27,314 bases of DNA from Coriobacteriales bacterium (lineage in GTDB: Bacteria; Actinomycetota; Coriobacteriia; Coriobacteriales; UBA8131). The stretch is taken from NCBI GenBank assembly GCA_031268525.1, contig JAIRXA010000056.1, positions 1-27,314 on the forward strand. The letters are read 5' to 3'. Position 1 is the first letter of the stretch. The number at the start of each line of letters is the position of its first letter. Shown here one piece after another: positions 1 through 7,610 of this stretch. The notes beneath the pieces are model-generated. The model saw nothing but the letters and a program-made list of their open reading frames with translations. It ran no database searches and was not told the DNA's origin. Both the position numbers and the translations under genes were made by a program.

Positions 1-411
1 AGAAGAACCGACTATGCAATACGTCTCATCGCCGTGCTCACCGAGATGCAGGGCAAACCGATCTCCGTGCGGGCAGCGGCTGAGCGGCAGGACGTTCCCT
101 ACGCCTTTGCGCGCAGCATTCAACACGATCTGGTGCGTGCCGGACTGATCTCAACGCTTCGCGGCGCTCAGGGTGGTATGGTGTTGGAGGTCGATCCCGG
201 AAAGCTCACACTCTATGAGCTGATCGAGGTTGTTCAGGGACCCGTCAATGTTGCGATCTGTGCCAACGATCCCAATTGGTGCGCCCGCCATCGTGGTTGC
301 CCCTTCCACACTGTATGGCAGGGAGCCAACGCCTTGTTGGCGGATTATCTCAGCTCCGTGAGCATCAAGGACCTGATCGGCGGCAAAAAAGCCAGGCTCG
401 TCGAGCATTAA
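1..411 (+). CDS. Rrf2-family transcriptional regulator, 5' end cut by window
   Basis: The frame is open from base 1 (RRTDYAIRLIAVLTEMQ...), which resembles the start of the Rrf2 winged-helix domain, so the true start lies just upstream of the window. A GTG at 34 is probably internal. A helix-turn-helix region is followed by the Rrf2-like glycine-rich wing (LRGAQGGMVL). Three cysteines then occur as C-x6-C-x5-C (CANDPNWCARHRGC), similar to the Fe-S ligands of IscR/NsrR-type members, which suggests a redox, NO or iron-sulfur sensing repressor. Cysteine spacing differs by one residue from the usual CX5CX5C, so cluster binding is inference. No target gene can be named from the window, and the next gene (hisS) appears to have its own promoter. 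Confidence 0.85.
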   Translation, partial: RRTDYAIRLIAVLTEMQGKPISVRAAAERQDVPYAFARSIQHDLVRAGLISTLRGAQGGMVLEVDPGKLTLYELIEVVQGPVNVAICANDPNWCARHRGCPFHTVWQGANALLADYLSSVSIKDLIGGKKARLVEH

Positions 412-506
412 ACTGCATCACGGCACGCCGATCGACCTCGCCGCCCTGCTCGTCCTCCTGCGGCACTACATCGGGGAGTAGGGGCGAAACAGGGCTCGTC
501 ATGCGC

Positions 507-512
507 TATACT
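507..512 (+). promoter_or_regulatory. Candidate -10 element (TATACT) for hisS-aspS
   Basis: TATACT lies about 58 bases before the hisS ATG in the gap after the Rrf2 gene. No good -35 hexamer is visible 16-18 bases upstream. A similar GCTATACT occurs before ahcY. Assigned on position and similarity only. Confidence 0.35.
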
Positions 513-569
513 GTGAAAGTTCTACACGCTTGGCCACAAACCGCTACATGCGGTCAAGAAAGGCTATCC

Positions 570-1886
570 ATGACCTATCAGGCTCCCCCCGGGACCTATG
601 ACCTGCTTCCTGAGCGGGCTCAGGTCTTCAACAGCATACGTCAAAGCGCCTTCGAACTTTTTGGTCGCTATGGGTATCTCCCGATTGAGACTCCTGTTTT
701 CGAGCAGCTTGATGTCTTTGTGCGTGGCATCGGCGATGCGACCGATGTCATCGGCAAGGAGATGTACCTGGTCTTATCGCAGCATGCGCTTGCCAAACTT
801 GCGCAGGGTGGGAAGGCGCCCGAGGTTTCGAGCATCCTGGCCCTGCGGCCCGAGCAGACGGCAGGTGTCGCGCGCGCCGTCGTGCAGCATCAACTCGCCT
901 CGCCTGGAGGCGCTCCCGTCAAGCTCGTCTACGCGGGGCCGATGTTTCGCCATGAGCATCCTCAAAAGGGACGCTACCGCGAGTTTCGCCAGATCGGTGT
1001 GGAGTGTCTCGGCGCTGCCGAGCCGAGTGCCGACGCTGAAGTCATCATCATGTTGATGCGCTTTTTTGCCGAGTTGGGCATACCGCGTGATCGTATGCGC
1101 CTGCTTCTCAACTCGATGGGTGATGATTCATGCCGCCCCGCCTATCGCCAGCAGATACAGGACTACATCCTTGCGCACGCCGGCGATCTGTGCGCAGAAT
1201 GTGTGCGTCGTGCCGACAGTAATCCTCTGCGCGCCTTCGATTGCAAGAATCCCGGCTGTCAGACGATCATGGCCGACGCTCCGCTTATTGCCGATGTCTT
1301 ATGCGATGAGTGCCGCACGCACTACGATGCCGTCCGAGCCTATCTGGATGCCGCAGACATAGACTATGAGGAGGCGCCGCGTCTGGTTCGCGGGCTGGAT
1401 TACTACACACGCACGGTCTTTGAGGTGCAGGTCACCGAGGGACTCGGCGCACAGAATGCCATCGGAGGAGGAGGGCGTTACGATCGCCTCATTGAGGACT
1501 TTGGTGGTAAGCCGACGCCCGGACTGGGCTTCGCGGTCGGTTTCGAGCGTATCTGGCTTGTGCTGGAATCGCTGGAAGCTCTGAAATCAGCGAACTTTGA
1601 GCTTGGGGCACCGCGCGTTTTTCTCGCGACTGTGGAGAATGCAGCCCGGCCTCTCGCCTTCGAGTTGGCGAGGCAGTTGCGCGACGCGGGTATCAGTGCC
1701 GAGCTGGATCATCAGGCGCGCTCACTCAAATCGCAGTTCAAGCTCGCCGATCGTCTCAAAGCGGCTTTTGTCGCCATCCTGGGGCCCGATGAGCTGGCGG
1801 ACGGAAAGCTAACCCTGCGCGACATGGCGACCCGCGAGGAATCGCTGCTTGCGCTTACCGACATTGTCGAAAGGTTGAGGGCATGA
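570..1886 (+). CDS. hisS: Histidyl-tRNA synthetase
   Basis: Class II aminoacyl-tRNA synthetase that charges tRNA-His; 438 residues, the usual size. Visible landmarks are motif 2 with YAGPMFRHEHPQKGRYREFRQ (about 121-141), the histidine-binding RGLDYYTRT (274-282), GGGGRYD (299-305), motif 3 GLGFAVGFER (318-327) and an anticodon-binding domain from about 346. The ATP-site loop reads LRPEQTA instead of the common LRPEGTA. A cysteine cluster in the insertion domain (C208, C211, C225, C230, C245, C248) could hold a metal and is seen in other Gram-positive HisRS. The ATG at 570 is chosen over longer in-frame starts because the protein then begins MTYQAPPGTYDLLP, as in the family, and AAAGG precedes it. 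It overlaps aspS by ATGA, a classical hisS-aspS pair. Confidence 0.97.
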   Translation: MTYQAPPGTYDLLPERAQVFNSIRQSAFELFGRYGYLPIETPVFEQLDVFVRGIGDATDVIGKEMYLVLSQHALAKLAQGGKAPEVSSILALRPEQTAGVARAVVQHQLASPGGAPVKLVYAGPMFRHEHPQKGRYREFRQIGVECLGAAEPSADAEVIIMLMRFFAELGIPRDRMRLLLNSMGDDSCRPAYRQQIQDYILAHAGDLCAECVRRADSNPLRAFDCKNPGCQTIMADAPLIADVLCDECRTHYDAVRAYLDAADIDYEEAPRLVRGLDYYTRTVFEVQVTEGLGAQNAIGGGGRYDRLIEDFGGKPTPGLGFAVGFERIWLVLESLEALKSANFELGAPRVFLATVENAARPLAFELARQLRDAGISAELDHQARSLKSQFKLADRLKAAFVAILGPDELADGKLTLRDMATREESLLALTDIVERLRA

Positions 1887-3724
1887 CGATCTCTGAAGCT
1901 GCGGCAGCCATCGCAGGCGCCGCGAACATCGCGGACAAAACCGGAAACACCGCGAACGAACACTGCATGCACACGCATACCTGTGGCCAGCTGCGCGCTG
2001 ACGATATCGGCGAGACGGTCACTCTGACCGGTTGGGTCAGCCATCGTCGCGACCACGGCGGACTGATCTTTGTCGATCTGCGCGACCGCGATGGCATCAC
2101 CCAGATCGTCTTTGACCCCGAGACGCTCGCACCGAATATCTTTGCGCAGGGCGAAAGGATGCGTCCCGAATGGGTCATCCTTGCCGAGGGTAAGGTGCGT
2201 GCGCGCCCCGAGGGAACCGTCAACGCTCACATGCAGACAGGTGAGATCGAGGTGCTTCTGGTGTCGGTTGAGGTGCTCAATACCTCAAAGACACCACCCT
2301 TTGCCCTTGAGGACGGCATCGAGACCGATGAGCTCACGCGCCTGCGCTGGCGTTACCTCGACATCCGTCGCCCGGAGGTACTTGCCTCCCTGCGGCTGCG
2401 CTCCACCGTTACCGCCGCCTTGCACACCGCACTCGGTGCGCGCGGATTCATCGAGGTCGAAACCCCCATTCTGGGCCGTTCGACACCAGAGGGCGCCCGT
2501 GACTTCCTCGTTCCGAGCCGCGTGAATACCGGTAGCTTCTATGCCCTGCCGCAAAGCCCTCAGCTGTTCAAGCAATTGTTGATGGTCGGCGGCATCGAGC
2601 GCTACTATCAGATTGCCCGTTGCTTTCGTGACGAGGATCTGCGCGCCGATCGTCAGCCTGAGTTTACCCAGCTTGACGTGGAGATGAGCTTCATCGAGGA
2701 CAGCGATGTCATGGATCTCATGGAGGAAGTCATGGCCGAAGTGCTCGCGGCAGTTGGTGTTGAGCACAGCTTTCCCCTGCAGCGTATCTGTTATGCCGAG
2801 TCGATGGCGCGCTATGGCAATGATCGCCCCGATACGCGCTTCGGTCTGGAGCTTGTTGACCTCTCGCATGTCGTGGCACACAGCGGTTTTAAGGTCTTTA
2901 CCTCGGCAATCGAGGCAGGTGGGGTAGTCAAGGCGATCAACGCGAAGGGCGCCGGAGACCTCAGCCGTGGAGAGATCGACAAGATCGCCGCGGTTGCGAG
3001 CGACCATGGCGCCAAAGGCATGGCATGGATTGCCTTCACGAGCGCCGGTGAGATCAAGTCGCCGATCGTCAAGTTTTTTTCTGTCGAGGAGTTCGAGGCT
3101 CTGCGTTTTGCGCTTGGTGTTGAGGAGGGCGACCTCGTGGTCTTTGGTGCCGATGACTTTGAGACGGTCAGTGCCGCGCTCTCTGCCGTGCGTCTGTATC
3201 TCGCTGACCTGCTCAAGGTTGAGCGCAGGGGTCACAAGCTGTTATGGGTCGTCGACTTCCCGATGTTTCGCTATGATGCTGACGAAAAACGCTACTTTGC
3301 CAACCATCACCCCTTCACACGCATCTCCGATGAGGATATTGATCTTTTGGAAAGCGATCCGCTTGCCTGCGGTTCCTATTCCTATGATCTGGTCATGGAC
3401 GGCTATGAGGTTGGCGGCGGAACCCTGCGCATCCATAGCGAGGAACTCCAGCTGCGCGTTTTGCGCACGCTGGGTTTTACGGAGGCGGAAGCCCGCGCAC
3501 AGTTCGGTTTCCTTTTGGAGGCCTTAAGCTACGGCGCGCCGCCTCACGGCGGTATTGCGCTCGGGCTCGACCGCCTCGTTATGCTTCTTGGGGGACATCC
3601 CTCGATCCGCGATGTGATCGCCTTCCCCAAGACCTCCAGTGGCGCCGACCCCCTGACGGGGGCGCCCTCCGAGGTCAGTGCCCGGCAGTTGAAGGAAGTT
3701 GGTTTGCGACTGGCTCAGGCATGA
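1883..3724 (+). CDS. aspS: Aspartyl-tRNA synthetase, bacterial type, probably non-discriminating
   Basis: Class II synthetase of the bacterial type: N-terminal OB-fold anticodon domain, catalytic core split by a GAD insertion, and C-terminal motif 3 (LGLDRLVMLLGG, about 559-570). Motif 2 is FRDEDLRADRQPEFTQLD (about 250). The start at 1883 overlaps the hisS stop and follows GGTTGAGGGC; it adds 28 poorly conserved residues before the usual MHTHTCGQLR beginning at 1967, which lacks a clear ribosome site, so either start is possible. The OB-fold has RRDHGG (H58) and RPEG (G111), matching the His/Gly pair of non-discriminating AspRS (P. aeruginosa His31/Gly82) rather than the Leu/Lys of E. coli. 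This enzyme may therefore also make Asp-tRNA-Asn for a GatCAB amidotransferase. Confidence 0.97.
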   Translation: MTISEAAAAIAGAANIADKTGNTANEHCMHTHTCGQLRADDIGETVTLTGWVSHRRDHGGLIFVDLRDRDGITQIVFDPETLAPNIFAQGERMRPEWVILAEGKVRARPEGTVNAHMQTGEIEVLLVSVEVLNTSKTPPFALEDGIETDELTRLRWRYLDIRRPEVLASLRLRSTVTAALHTALGARGFIEVETPILGRSTPEGARDFLVPSRVNTGSFYALPQSPQLFKQLLMVGGIERYYQIARCFRDEDLRADRQPEFTQLDVEMSFIEDSDVMDLMEEVMAEVLAAVGVEHSFPLQRICYAESMARYGNDRPDTRFGLELVDLSHVVAHSGFKVFTSAIEAGGVVKAINAKGAGDLSRGEIDKIAAVASDHGAKGMAWIAFTSAGEIKSPIVKFFSVEEFEALRFALGVEEGDLVVFGADDFETVSAALSAVRLYLADLLKVERRGHKLLWVVDFPMFRYDADEKRYFANHHPFTRISDEDIDLLESDPLACGSYSYDLVMDGYEVGGGTLRIHSEELQLRVLRTLGFTEAEARAQFGFLLEALSYGAPPHGGIALGLDRLVMLLGGHPSIRDVIAFPKTSSGADPLTGAPSEVSARQLKEVGLRLAQA

Positions 3725-3778
3725 TGGGGATATGACAGAGCACAACAGGGTTTGACAGAGGTACGACAGGAAAGGAAC

Positions 3779-5062
3779 GTGAGAGCACTGGGTAAAACGA
3801 TTGCGGAGAAGATCCTCTCTGCACACAGTGGTACGGATGCCCATGCGGGCGACATCGTTGTGGCGGACATCGATTTTGTCATGAGCCAGGATGGCACCTC
3901 AGCTCTGGCCATCGATGCCATCGCCTCGATGGGCGCTGAGCGCGTTTTTGATCCTGCCAGGATCGCCATGGTCATGGATCACAGCTGCCCTTCGCCTCTG
4001 GAGGGTGTGAGCGCTATCCATGCAAAGATACGGGCTTTTGGTAAGAAGACCGGCATCAAGGTGTACGACTGGGGCTGCGGAGTCTGCCACCAGCTCATAC
4101 CCGAGAGCGGATGCGTGGTGCCCGGCGATCTGGTCATCGGCTGCGATTCGCATACCTGCACCTACGGGGCGCTCAATGTCTTTTCTACCGGAGTAGGTTC
4201 AACCGACGGTGCGGCGGCGATGGTATCGGGCAAGCTGTGGTTCAAGGTACCCGAGACCGTGAAGGTCATCTATACGGGCACCCTGCCAAAGGGAGTCTAT
4301 TCCAAAGATCTGATACTTGCGCTGGCCGGACGCATTGGCGTGGATGGAGCGACCTACGCGGCCCTGGAGTTTACGGGGCCGGTCATCGACTCGCTGAGCA
4401 TCGACGCGCGTATGACCATCTCAAACATGGCGATCGAGCTCGGCGCGAAAGCGGGACTGATGTGTGCCGACGCCAAGACGCAGGCCTTTTTTGAGCAGCG
4501 TGCGGCGCGTAACGGGCTGCCTCTGGCGCATGAGCCGCAGCCGGTCGATCCCGACGAGGATGCTCGTTACACGCGTACCATCGAGATCGATGTCAGCGCG
4601 CTCGAGCCGATCGTTGCCAGGCCCCATGCCGTGGGCAATGTGGCAGCACTTGCCGAGATAGAGGGTCTGGAGCTTGCTGAGGGCTATCTGGGCACCTGCA
4701 CAAACGGACGGCTGGAGGATCTTGCCATCGCCACAGCGATACTCAAGGGCCGTACGATCCATCCCGACTTTCGACTCGTTGTAGCGCCAGCCTCACGCGA
4801 TATCTATCTCGACGCGATGGCGCAGGGATTCATCCAGACCCTCGTTGCCGCGGGTGCCAGCGTGGTCACCCCAGGATGCGGACCCTGCGTCGGCACTCAC
4901 AACGGCGTGCCGAGCGATGGTGAGAATGTCATTTCGACCGCGAATCGTAACTTCAAGGGCCGGATGGGCAATTCGAATGCGTTCATCTATCTGGCCTCGC
5001 CGGCGACGGTGGCGGCCAGTTCTCTCAACGCGCGCGTCACCGACCCGCGCGAGTATCTGTAG
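3779..5062 (+). CDS. LeuC/aconitase-superfamily hydro-lyase, large subunit
   Basis: Large subunit of a two-subunit [4Fe-4S] hydro-lyase of the 3-isopropylmalate dehydratase/homoaconitase family; 427 residues, normal length. The cluster cysteines are visible as GTCTNGR (C307) and GCGPC (C367, C370). Other family landmarks are GVCHQLIPE (about 101-109), GCDSHTCTYGA (121-131) and STGVGSTDGA (136-145). The GTG at 3779 is preferred to the TTG at 3752 because AGGAAAGGAAC lies directly before it and the protein then starts MRALGKTIAEKIL like its relatives. The small subunit follows 52 bases downstream. Both precede isocitrate dehydrogenase rather than leuA/leuB, so the substrate may be citrate/isocitrate; that is inference. 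3-Isopropylmalate, homoaconitate or dimethylmalate remain possible. Confidence 0.9.
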   Translation: MRALGKTIAEKILSAHSGTDAHAGDIVVADIDFVMSQDGTSALAIDAIASMGAERVFDPARIAMVMDHSCPSPLEGVSAIHAKIRAFGKKTGIKVYDWGCGVCHQLIPESGCVVPGDLVIGCDSHTCTYGALNVFSTGVGSTDGAAAMVSGKLWFKVPETVKVIYTGTLPKGVYSKDLILALAGRIGVDGATYAALEFTGPVIDSLSIDARMTISNMAIELGAKAGLMCADAKTQAFFEQRAARNGLPLAHEPQPVDPDEDARYTRTIEIDVSALEPIVARPHAVGNVAALAEIEGLELAEGYLGTCTNGRLEDLAIATAILKGRTIHPDFRLVVAPASRDIYLDAMAQGFIQTLVAAGASVVTPGCGPCVGTHNGVPSDGENVISTANRNFKGRMGNSNAFIYLASPATVAASSLNARVTDPREYL

Positions 5063-5114
5063 GTTTGTCATGGCCGACCATCTCGGCAATCCAGGTTAAA
5101 GCAAGGGAGTACCA

Positions 5115-5621
5115 GTGAGTATCAGGGCAAAGGCATTCAAGTTTGGCGACGACATCAATACCGACTACATCATTTCTGGCAGGTACAAGTTCAAGTCAAA
5201 CGACATGAACGATATGGCGCATCACGCGATGGAGGAGCTTGATCCGCATTACTACGAGCGTGTTACGCCCGAGGGTGGCATCCTCGTTGCCGGCACGAAC
5301 TTTGGCTGCGGCTCCTCGCGCGAGCAGGCGCCACTCGTCCTTATTCATTCCAACACCAGGGCAGTGCTCGCAAAGACCTTTGCTCGCATATTCTTTCGTA
5401 ACGCCATCAATACCGGCCTGCCGCTTGTTGAGATCGATACCGACAGGATAGGCGAGGGAGATGAACTTGAGCTTGATCTGGAGGCAGGAGTCGTGCACAA
5501 CCTGACGTCTGGAGAGGATCTGCCCTTTGCTCCGCTGCCGTCCGTGATGGCAACCCTGCTGGCAGATGGCGGCCTCGCGGAACACTTCCGCCGACACGGC
5601 GGCTTCGCCTTTGGAGCGTGA
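5115..5621 (+). CDS. LeuD/DmdB-type hydro-lyase, small subunit
   Basis: Small (swivel-domain) subunit partnering the preceding LeuC-like protein; 168 residues, matching the short archaeal/clostridial type. Recognised by GDDINTDYIISGRY, the substrate-carboxylate loop GCGSSREQAP (about 68-77) and FARIFFRNAINTGLPL. The loop that sets substrate choice in this family reads YKFK (residues 24-27), not the YLRT/YLNT type of typical isopropylmalate or homoaconitate enzymes, so substrate cannot be assigned by similarity to LeuD. The GTG start is preceded by AAGGGAGTACCA. The stop overlaps the region of the next gene's ribosome site. Confidence 0.9.
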   Translation: MSIRAKAFKFGDDINTDYIISGRYKFKSNDMNDMAHHAMEELDPHYYERVTPEGGILVAGTNFGCGSSREQAPLVLIHSNTRAVLAKTFARIFFRNAINTGLPLVEIDTDRIGEGDELELDLEAGVVHNLTSGEDLPFAPLPSVMATLLADGGLAEHFRRHGGFAFGA

Positions 5622-5626
5622 TCGGC

Positions 5627-6259
5627 ATGGTGCAGAGAAAGAAAGTGGAGATCGACTTTGACACGAGCACCGACCGCAGCCTCATCGTCGAGCAGGCGCT
5701 CAACGATCCCGCAACCCTTGCAGCACTCGTCGATAATCTCTCGACCGATGCCCGGCGAATCCGGCAGTTTTCCGCTGCCGTCATCAATCTGGTCGCCGAG
5801 CGCCAGCCGGAGCTTCTTGCCCCCTTCATCGCACAGTTATCCGACGCCCTCCATCGCCCCGAAGCGCAGACCCGTTGGGAGTGTCTTGAAGCGCTCGCCT
5901 GCCTGCTGGTTTTTGACCCTGCCGCCTGCGATGAGGCTGTGAGTGGTGCCGAGGTCTCTCTCTATGACGAGGAGAGCGGACCAGCCCGATTGGCGGCTCT
6001 CCGCTTCCTGACCGCCTACGGAGCCTTGGACGCCAGGCGTTCGGTGCGCGTCTGGCCTCTGGTCGATGAGGCGATCCAGTGCTATCACGGTGATCCGGAG
6101 TTTCAGAACATGATGGTGAGTGTTATCGCGTTTGCCCAGGGGCACATCAGCAAGGAGGTTCGTCGCGCACTCGCCGCGCGCATGGACTTTGACGCGAAGT
6201 TCAATAAGGGTGTGTTGCAGAAACGCGCCGTACAGATTATCGAGATATGTGACCGCTGA
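5627..6259 (+). CDS. Conserved hypothetical protein with HEAT-like helical repeats
   Basis: A 210-residue soluble protein with no signal peptide. It is almost wholly predicted helix, with repeating pairs such as DARRIRQFSAAVINLVAERQ, then AQTRWECLEALACLLVFD, then GPARLAALRFLTAYGALD, a spacing typical of HEAT/ARM scaffolds. No catalytic motif is seen. It sits between the hydro-lyase small subunit and isocitrate dehydrogenase with gaps of 5 and 10 bases, so it is almost certainly cotranscribed with them and may act on or assemble with one of these enzymes; this is inference. The ATG at 5627 is chosen over a GTG at 5618 because GGAG at 5613-5616 is ten bases from it but only one from the GTG. 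Confidence 0.75.
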   Translation: MVQRKKVEIDFDTSTDRSLIVEQALNDPATLAALVDNLSTDARRIRQFSAAVINLVAERQPELLAPFIAQLSDALHRPEAQTRWECLEALACLLVFDPAACDEAVSGAEVSLYDEESGPARLAALRFLTAYGALDARRSVRVWPLVDEAIQCYHGDPEFQNMMVSVIAFAQGHISKEVRRALAARMDFDAKFNKGVLQKRAVQIIEICDR

Positions 6260-6269
6260 GGAGAGCGCG

Positions 6270-7490
6270 ATGACTGACCGTATCGCGATGACCACCCCGC
6301 TGGTGGAACTTGATGGCGACGAGATGACCCGTGTCATCTGGGCTTGGACCAAGGAGCTTTTGATCGAGCCCTTCGTTGAGCTCAAGACCGAATACTATGA
6401 CCTGGGGATCGAGGAGCGCGAACGTACCCGTGATTCGGTGACAGGAGCCGCCGCCGCCGCGATCGCCCGCCAGGGTGTGGGCGTGAAGTGTGCGACCATC
6501 ACTCCCAACGCCGAGAGGGTGACCGAATATGGGCTCTCCGAGCTCTATCCCTCACCAAACGCCACCTTGCGGGCCCATCTCGACGGTACGGTCTTTCGCT
6601 GTCCGATTCTGGTTGAAGGGGTTTTGCCCTACATCCCCACCTGGACCAGACCCATCACCATCGCCCGTCATGCCTATGGCGACATCTATAAGGCCGTCGA
6701 CCTCCTCATCGACAAGACGATGGCGGGAGCGACTGTCGAGCTGGTGGCGACTGCGCCTTCGGGCGCCGAGAAGCGCCTTCCCATCCACGATTTTGTTCTG
6801 TCCGATGACCCCTCGGGCGTGGTGCTCGGAATGCACAATACCGACATCAGTATCGAGGCCTTTGCACGATCCTGCATGGAGTATGCGCTGGAGACCCGTC
6901 AGGATCTGTGGTTTGCCACGAAGGACACGATCTCCAAGATATACGACCGTCGGTTCCGCGATATTTTTGAGCAGGTTTTTGAATCCGATTATCGTCAGCG
7001 CTTTGAGGCGGCCGCCATCGAGTACTTCTATACTCTGATTGATGATGCGGTTGCGCGGGTTATCCGTTCTGAAGGCGGATTCATCTGGGCCTGCAAGAAC
7101 TATGACGGCGATGTCATGAGCGATATGGTGGCCACGGCCTTCGGTTCGCTTGCGATGATGACCTCGGTGCTCGTCTCGCCGCATGGCGCCTTTGAGTACG
7201 AAGCGGCGCATGGTACCGTGCAGCGCCATTACTATCAGCATCTGCAAGGTGAGCAGACCTCCACCAATCCAATAGCAACCATTTTCGCCTGGAGTGGGGC
7301 GCTTCATAAGCGCGGAGAGCTGGACGGTATACCCGCGCTGTCCGCTTTTGCGCAGCGCCTGGAAGCAGCCTCGCTGGCGACCATCGCCGCAGGAGACATG
7401 ACCGGCGACCTGTATGCGCTTTCGCGTCTGAAAGAGAAGCGTCGGCTTTCGACCCGGGAGTTCATGGAGGCCATTGCCGCTCGACTGTGA
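6270..7490 (+). CDS. icd: Isocitrate dehydrogenase, NADP-dependent type II
   Basis: Oxidative decarboxylation of isocitrate to 2-oxoglutarate; 406 residues as expected for the homodimeric, eukaryote-like type II enzymes. Family landmarks are KCATITPN (73-80), SPNATLR (95-101), TVFRCP (107-112), RHAYGDIYKAVD (133-144), WACKNYDGDVMSDMVA and EAAHGTVQRHYYQ. The Arg-His after AAHGTV corresponds to the NADP 2'-phosphate contacts of type II enzymes, supporting NADP over NAD. Start ATG follows GAGGAGAGCGCG. It is last in the cluster with the aconitase-like pair, consistent with a short citrate-to-2-oxoglutarate branch feeding glutamate synthesis. Confidence 0.95.
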   Translation: MTDRIAMTTPLVELDGDEMTRVIWAWTKELLIEPFVELKTEYYDLGIEERERTRDSVTGAAAAAIARQGVGVKCATITPNAERVTEYGLSELYPSPNATLRAHLDGTVFRCPILVEGVLPYIPTWTRPITIARHAYGDIYKAVDLLIDKTMAGATVELVATAPSGAEKRLPIHDFVLSDDPSGVVLGMHNTDISIEAFARSCMEYALETRQDLWFATKDTISKIYDRRFRDIFEQVFESDYRQRFEAAAIEYFYTLIDDAVARVIRSEGGFIWACKNYDGDVMSDMVATAFGSLAMMTSVLVSPHGAFEYEAAHGTVQRHYYQHLQGEQTSTNPIATIFAWSGALHKRGELDGIPALSAFAQRLEAASLATIAAGDMTGDLYALSRLKEKRRLSTREFMEAIAARL

Positions 7491-7513
7491 GTGCATTTTT
7501 TCTTCGAACGCCC

Positions 7514-7522
7514 TGCTATACT
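7514..7522 (+). promoter_or_regulatory. Extended -10 promoter (TGCTATACT) for ahcY-mtnA
   Basis: TGC plus TATACT forms an extended -10 in the 120-base gap before ahcY; the -35 region is only T-rich. The predicted leader of roughly 80 bases shows no SAH- or SAM-riboswitch signature that I recognise. Confidence 0.55.
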
Positions 7523-7610
7523 GATATCACAAGTTTGATGGACGATCGTGCGCGCTTGGTGGATGGTTGTCAGCTCATATTCTCATAAACCCAAAGCAAA
7601 GGAGTAATCT

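Noticed and set aside
2285..3235. Long minus-strand frames opposite aspS, icd, ahcY and mtnA (up to 420 codons).
   Set aside because: Typical antisense shadows of GC-rich genes; the plus-strand proteins have clear family motifs.
7523..7610. Possible SAH or SAM riboswitch in the ahcY leader.
   Set aside because: No conserved core of either class is visible and the leader is only about 80 bases.
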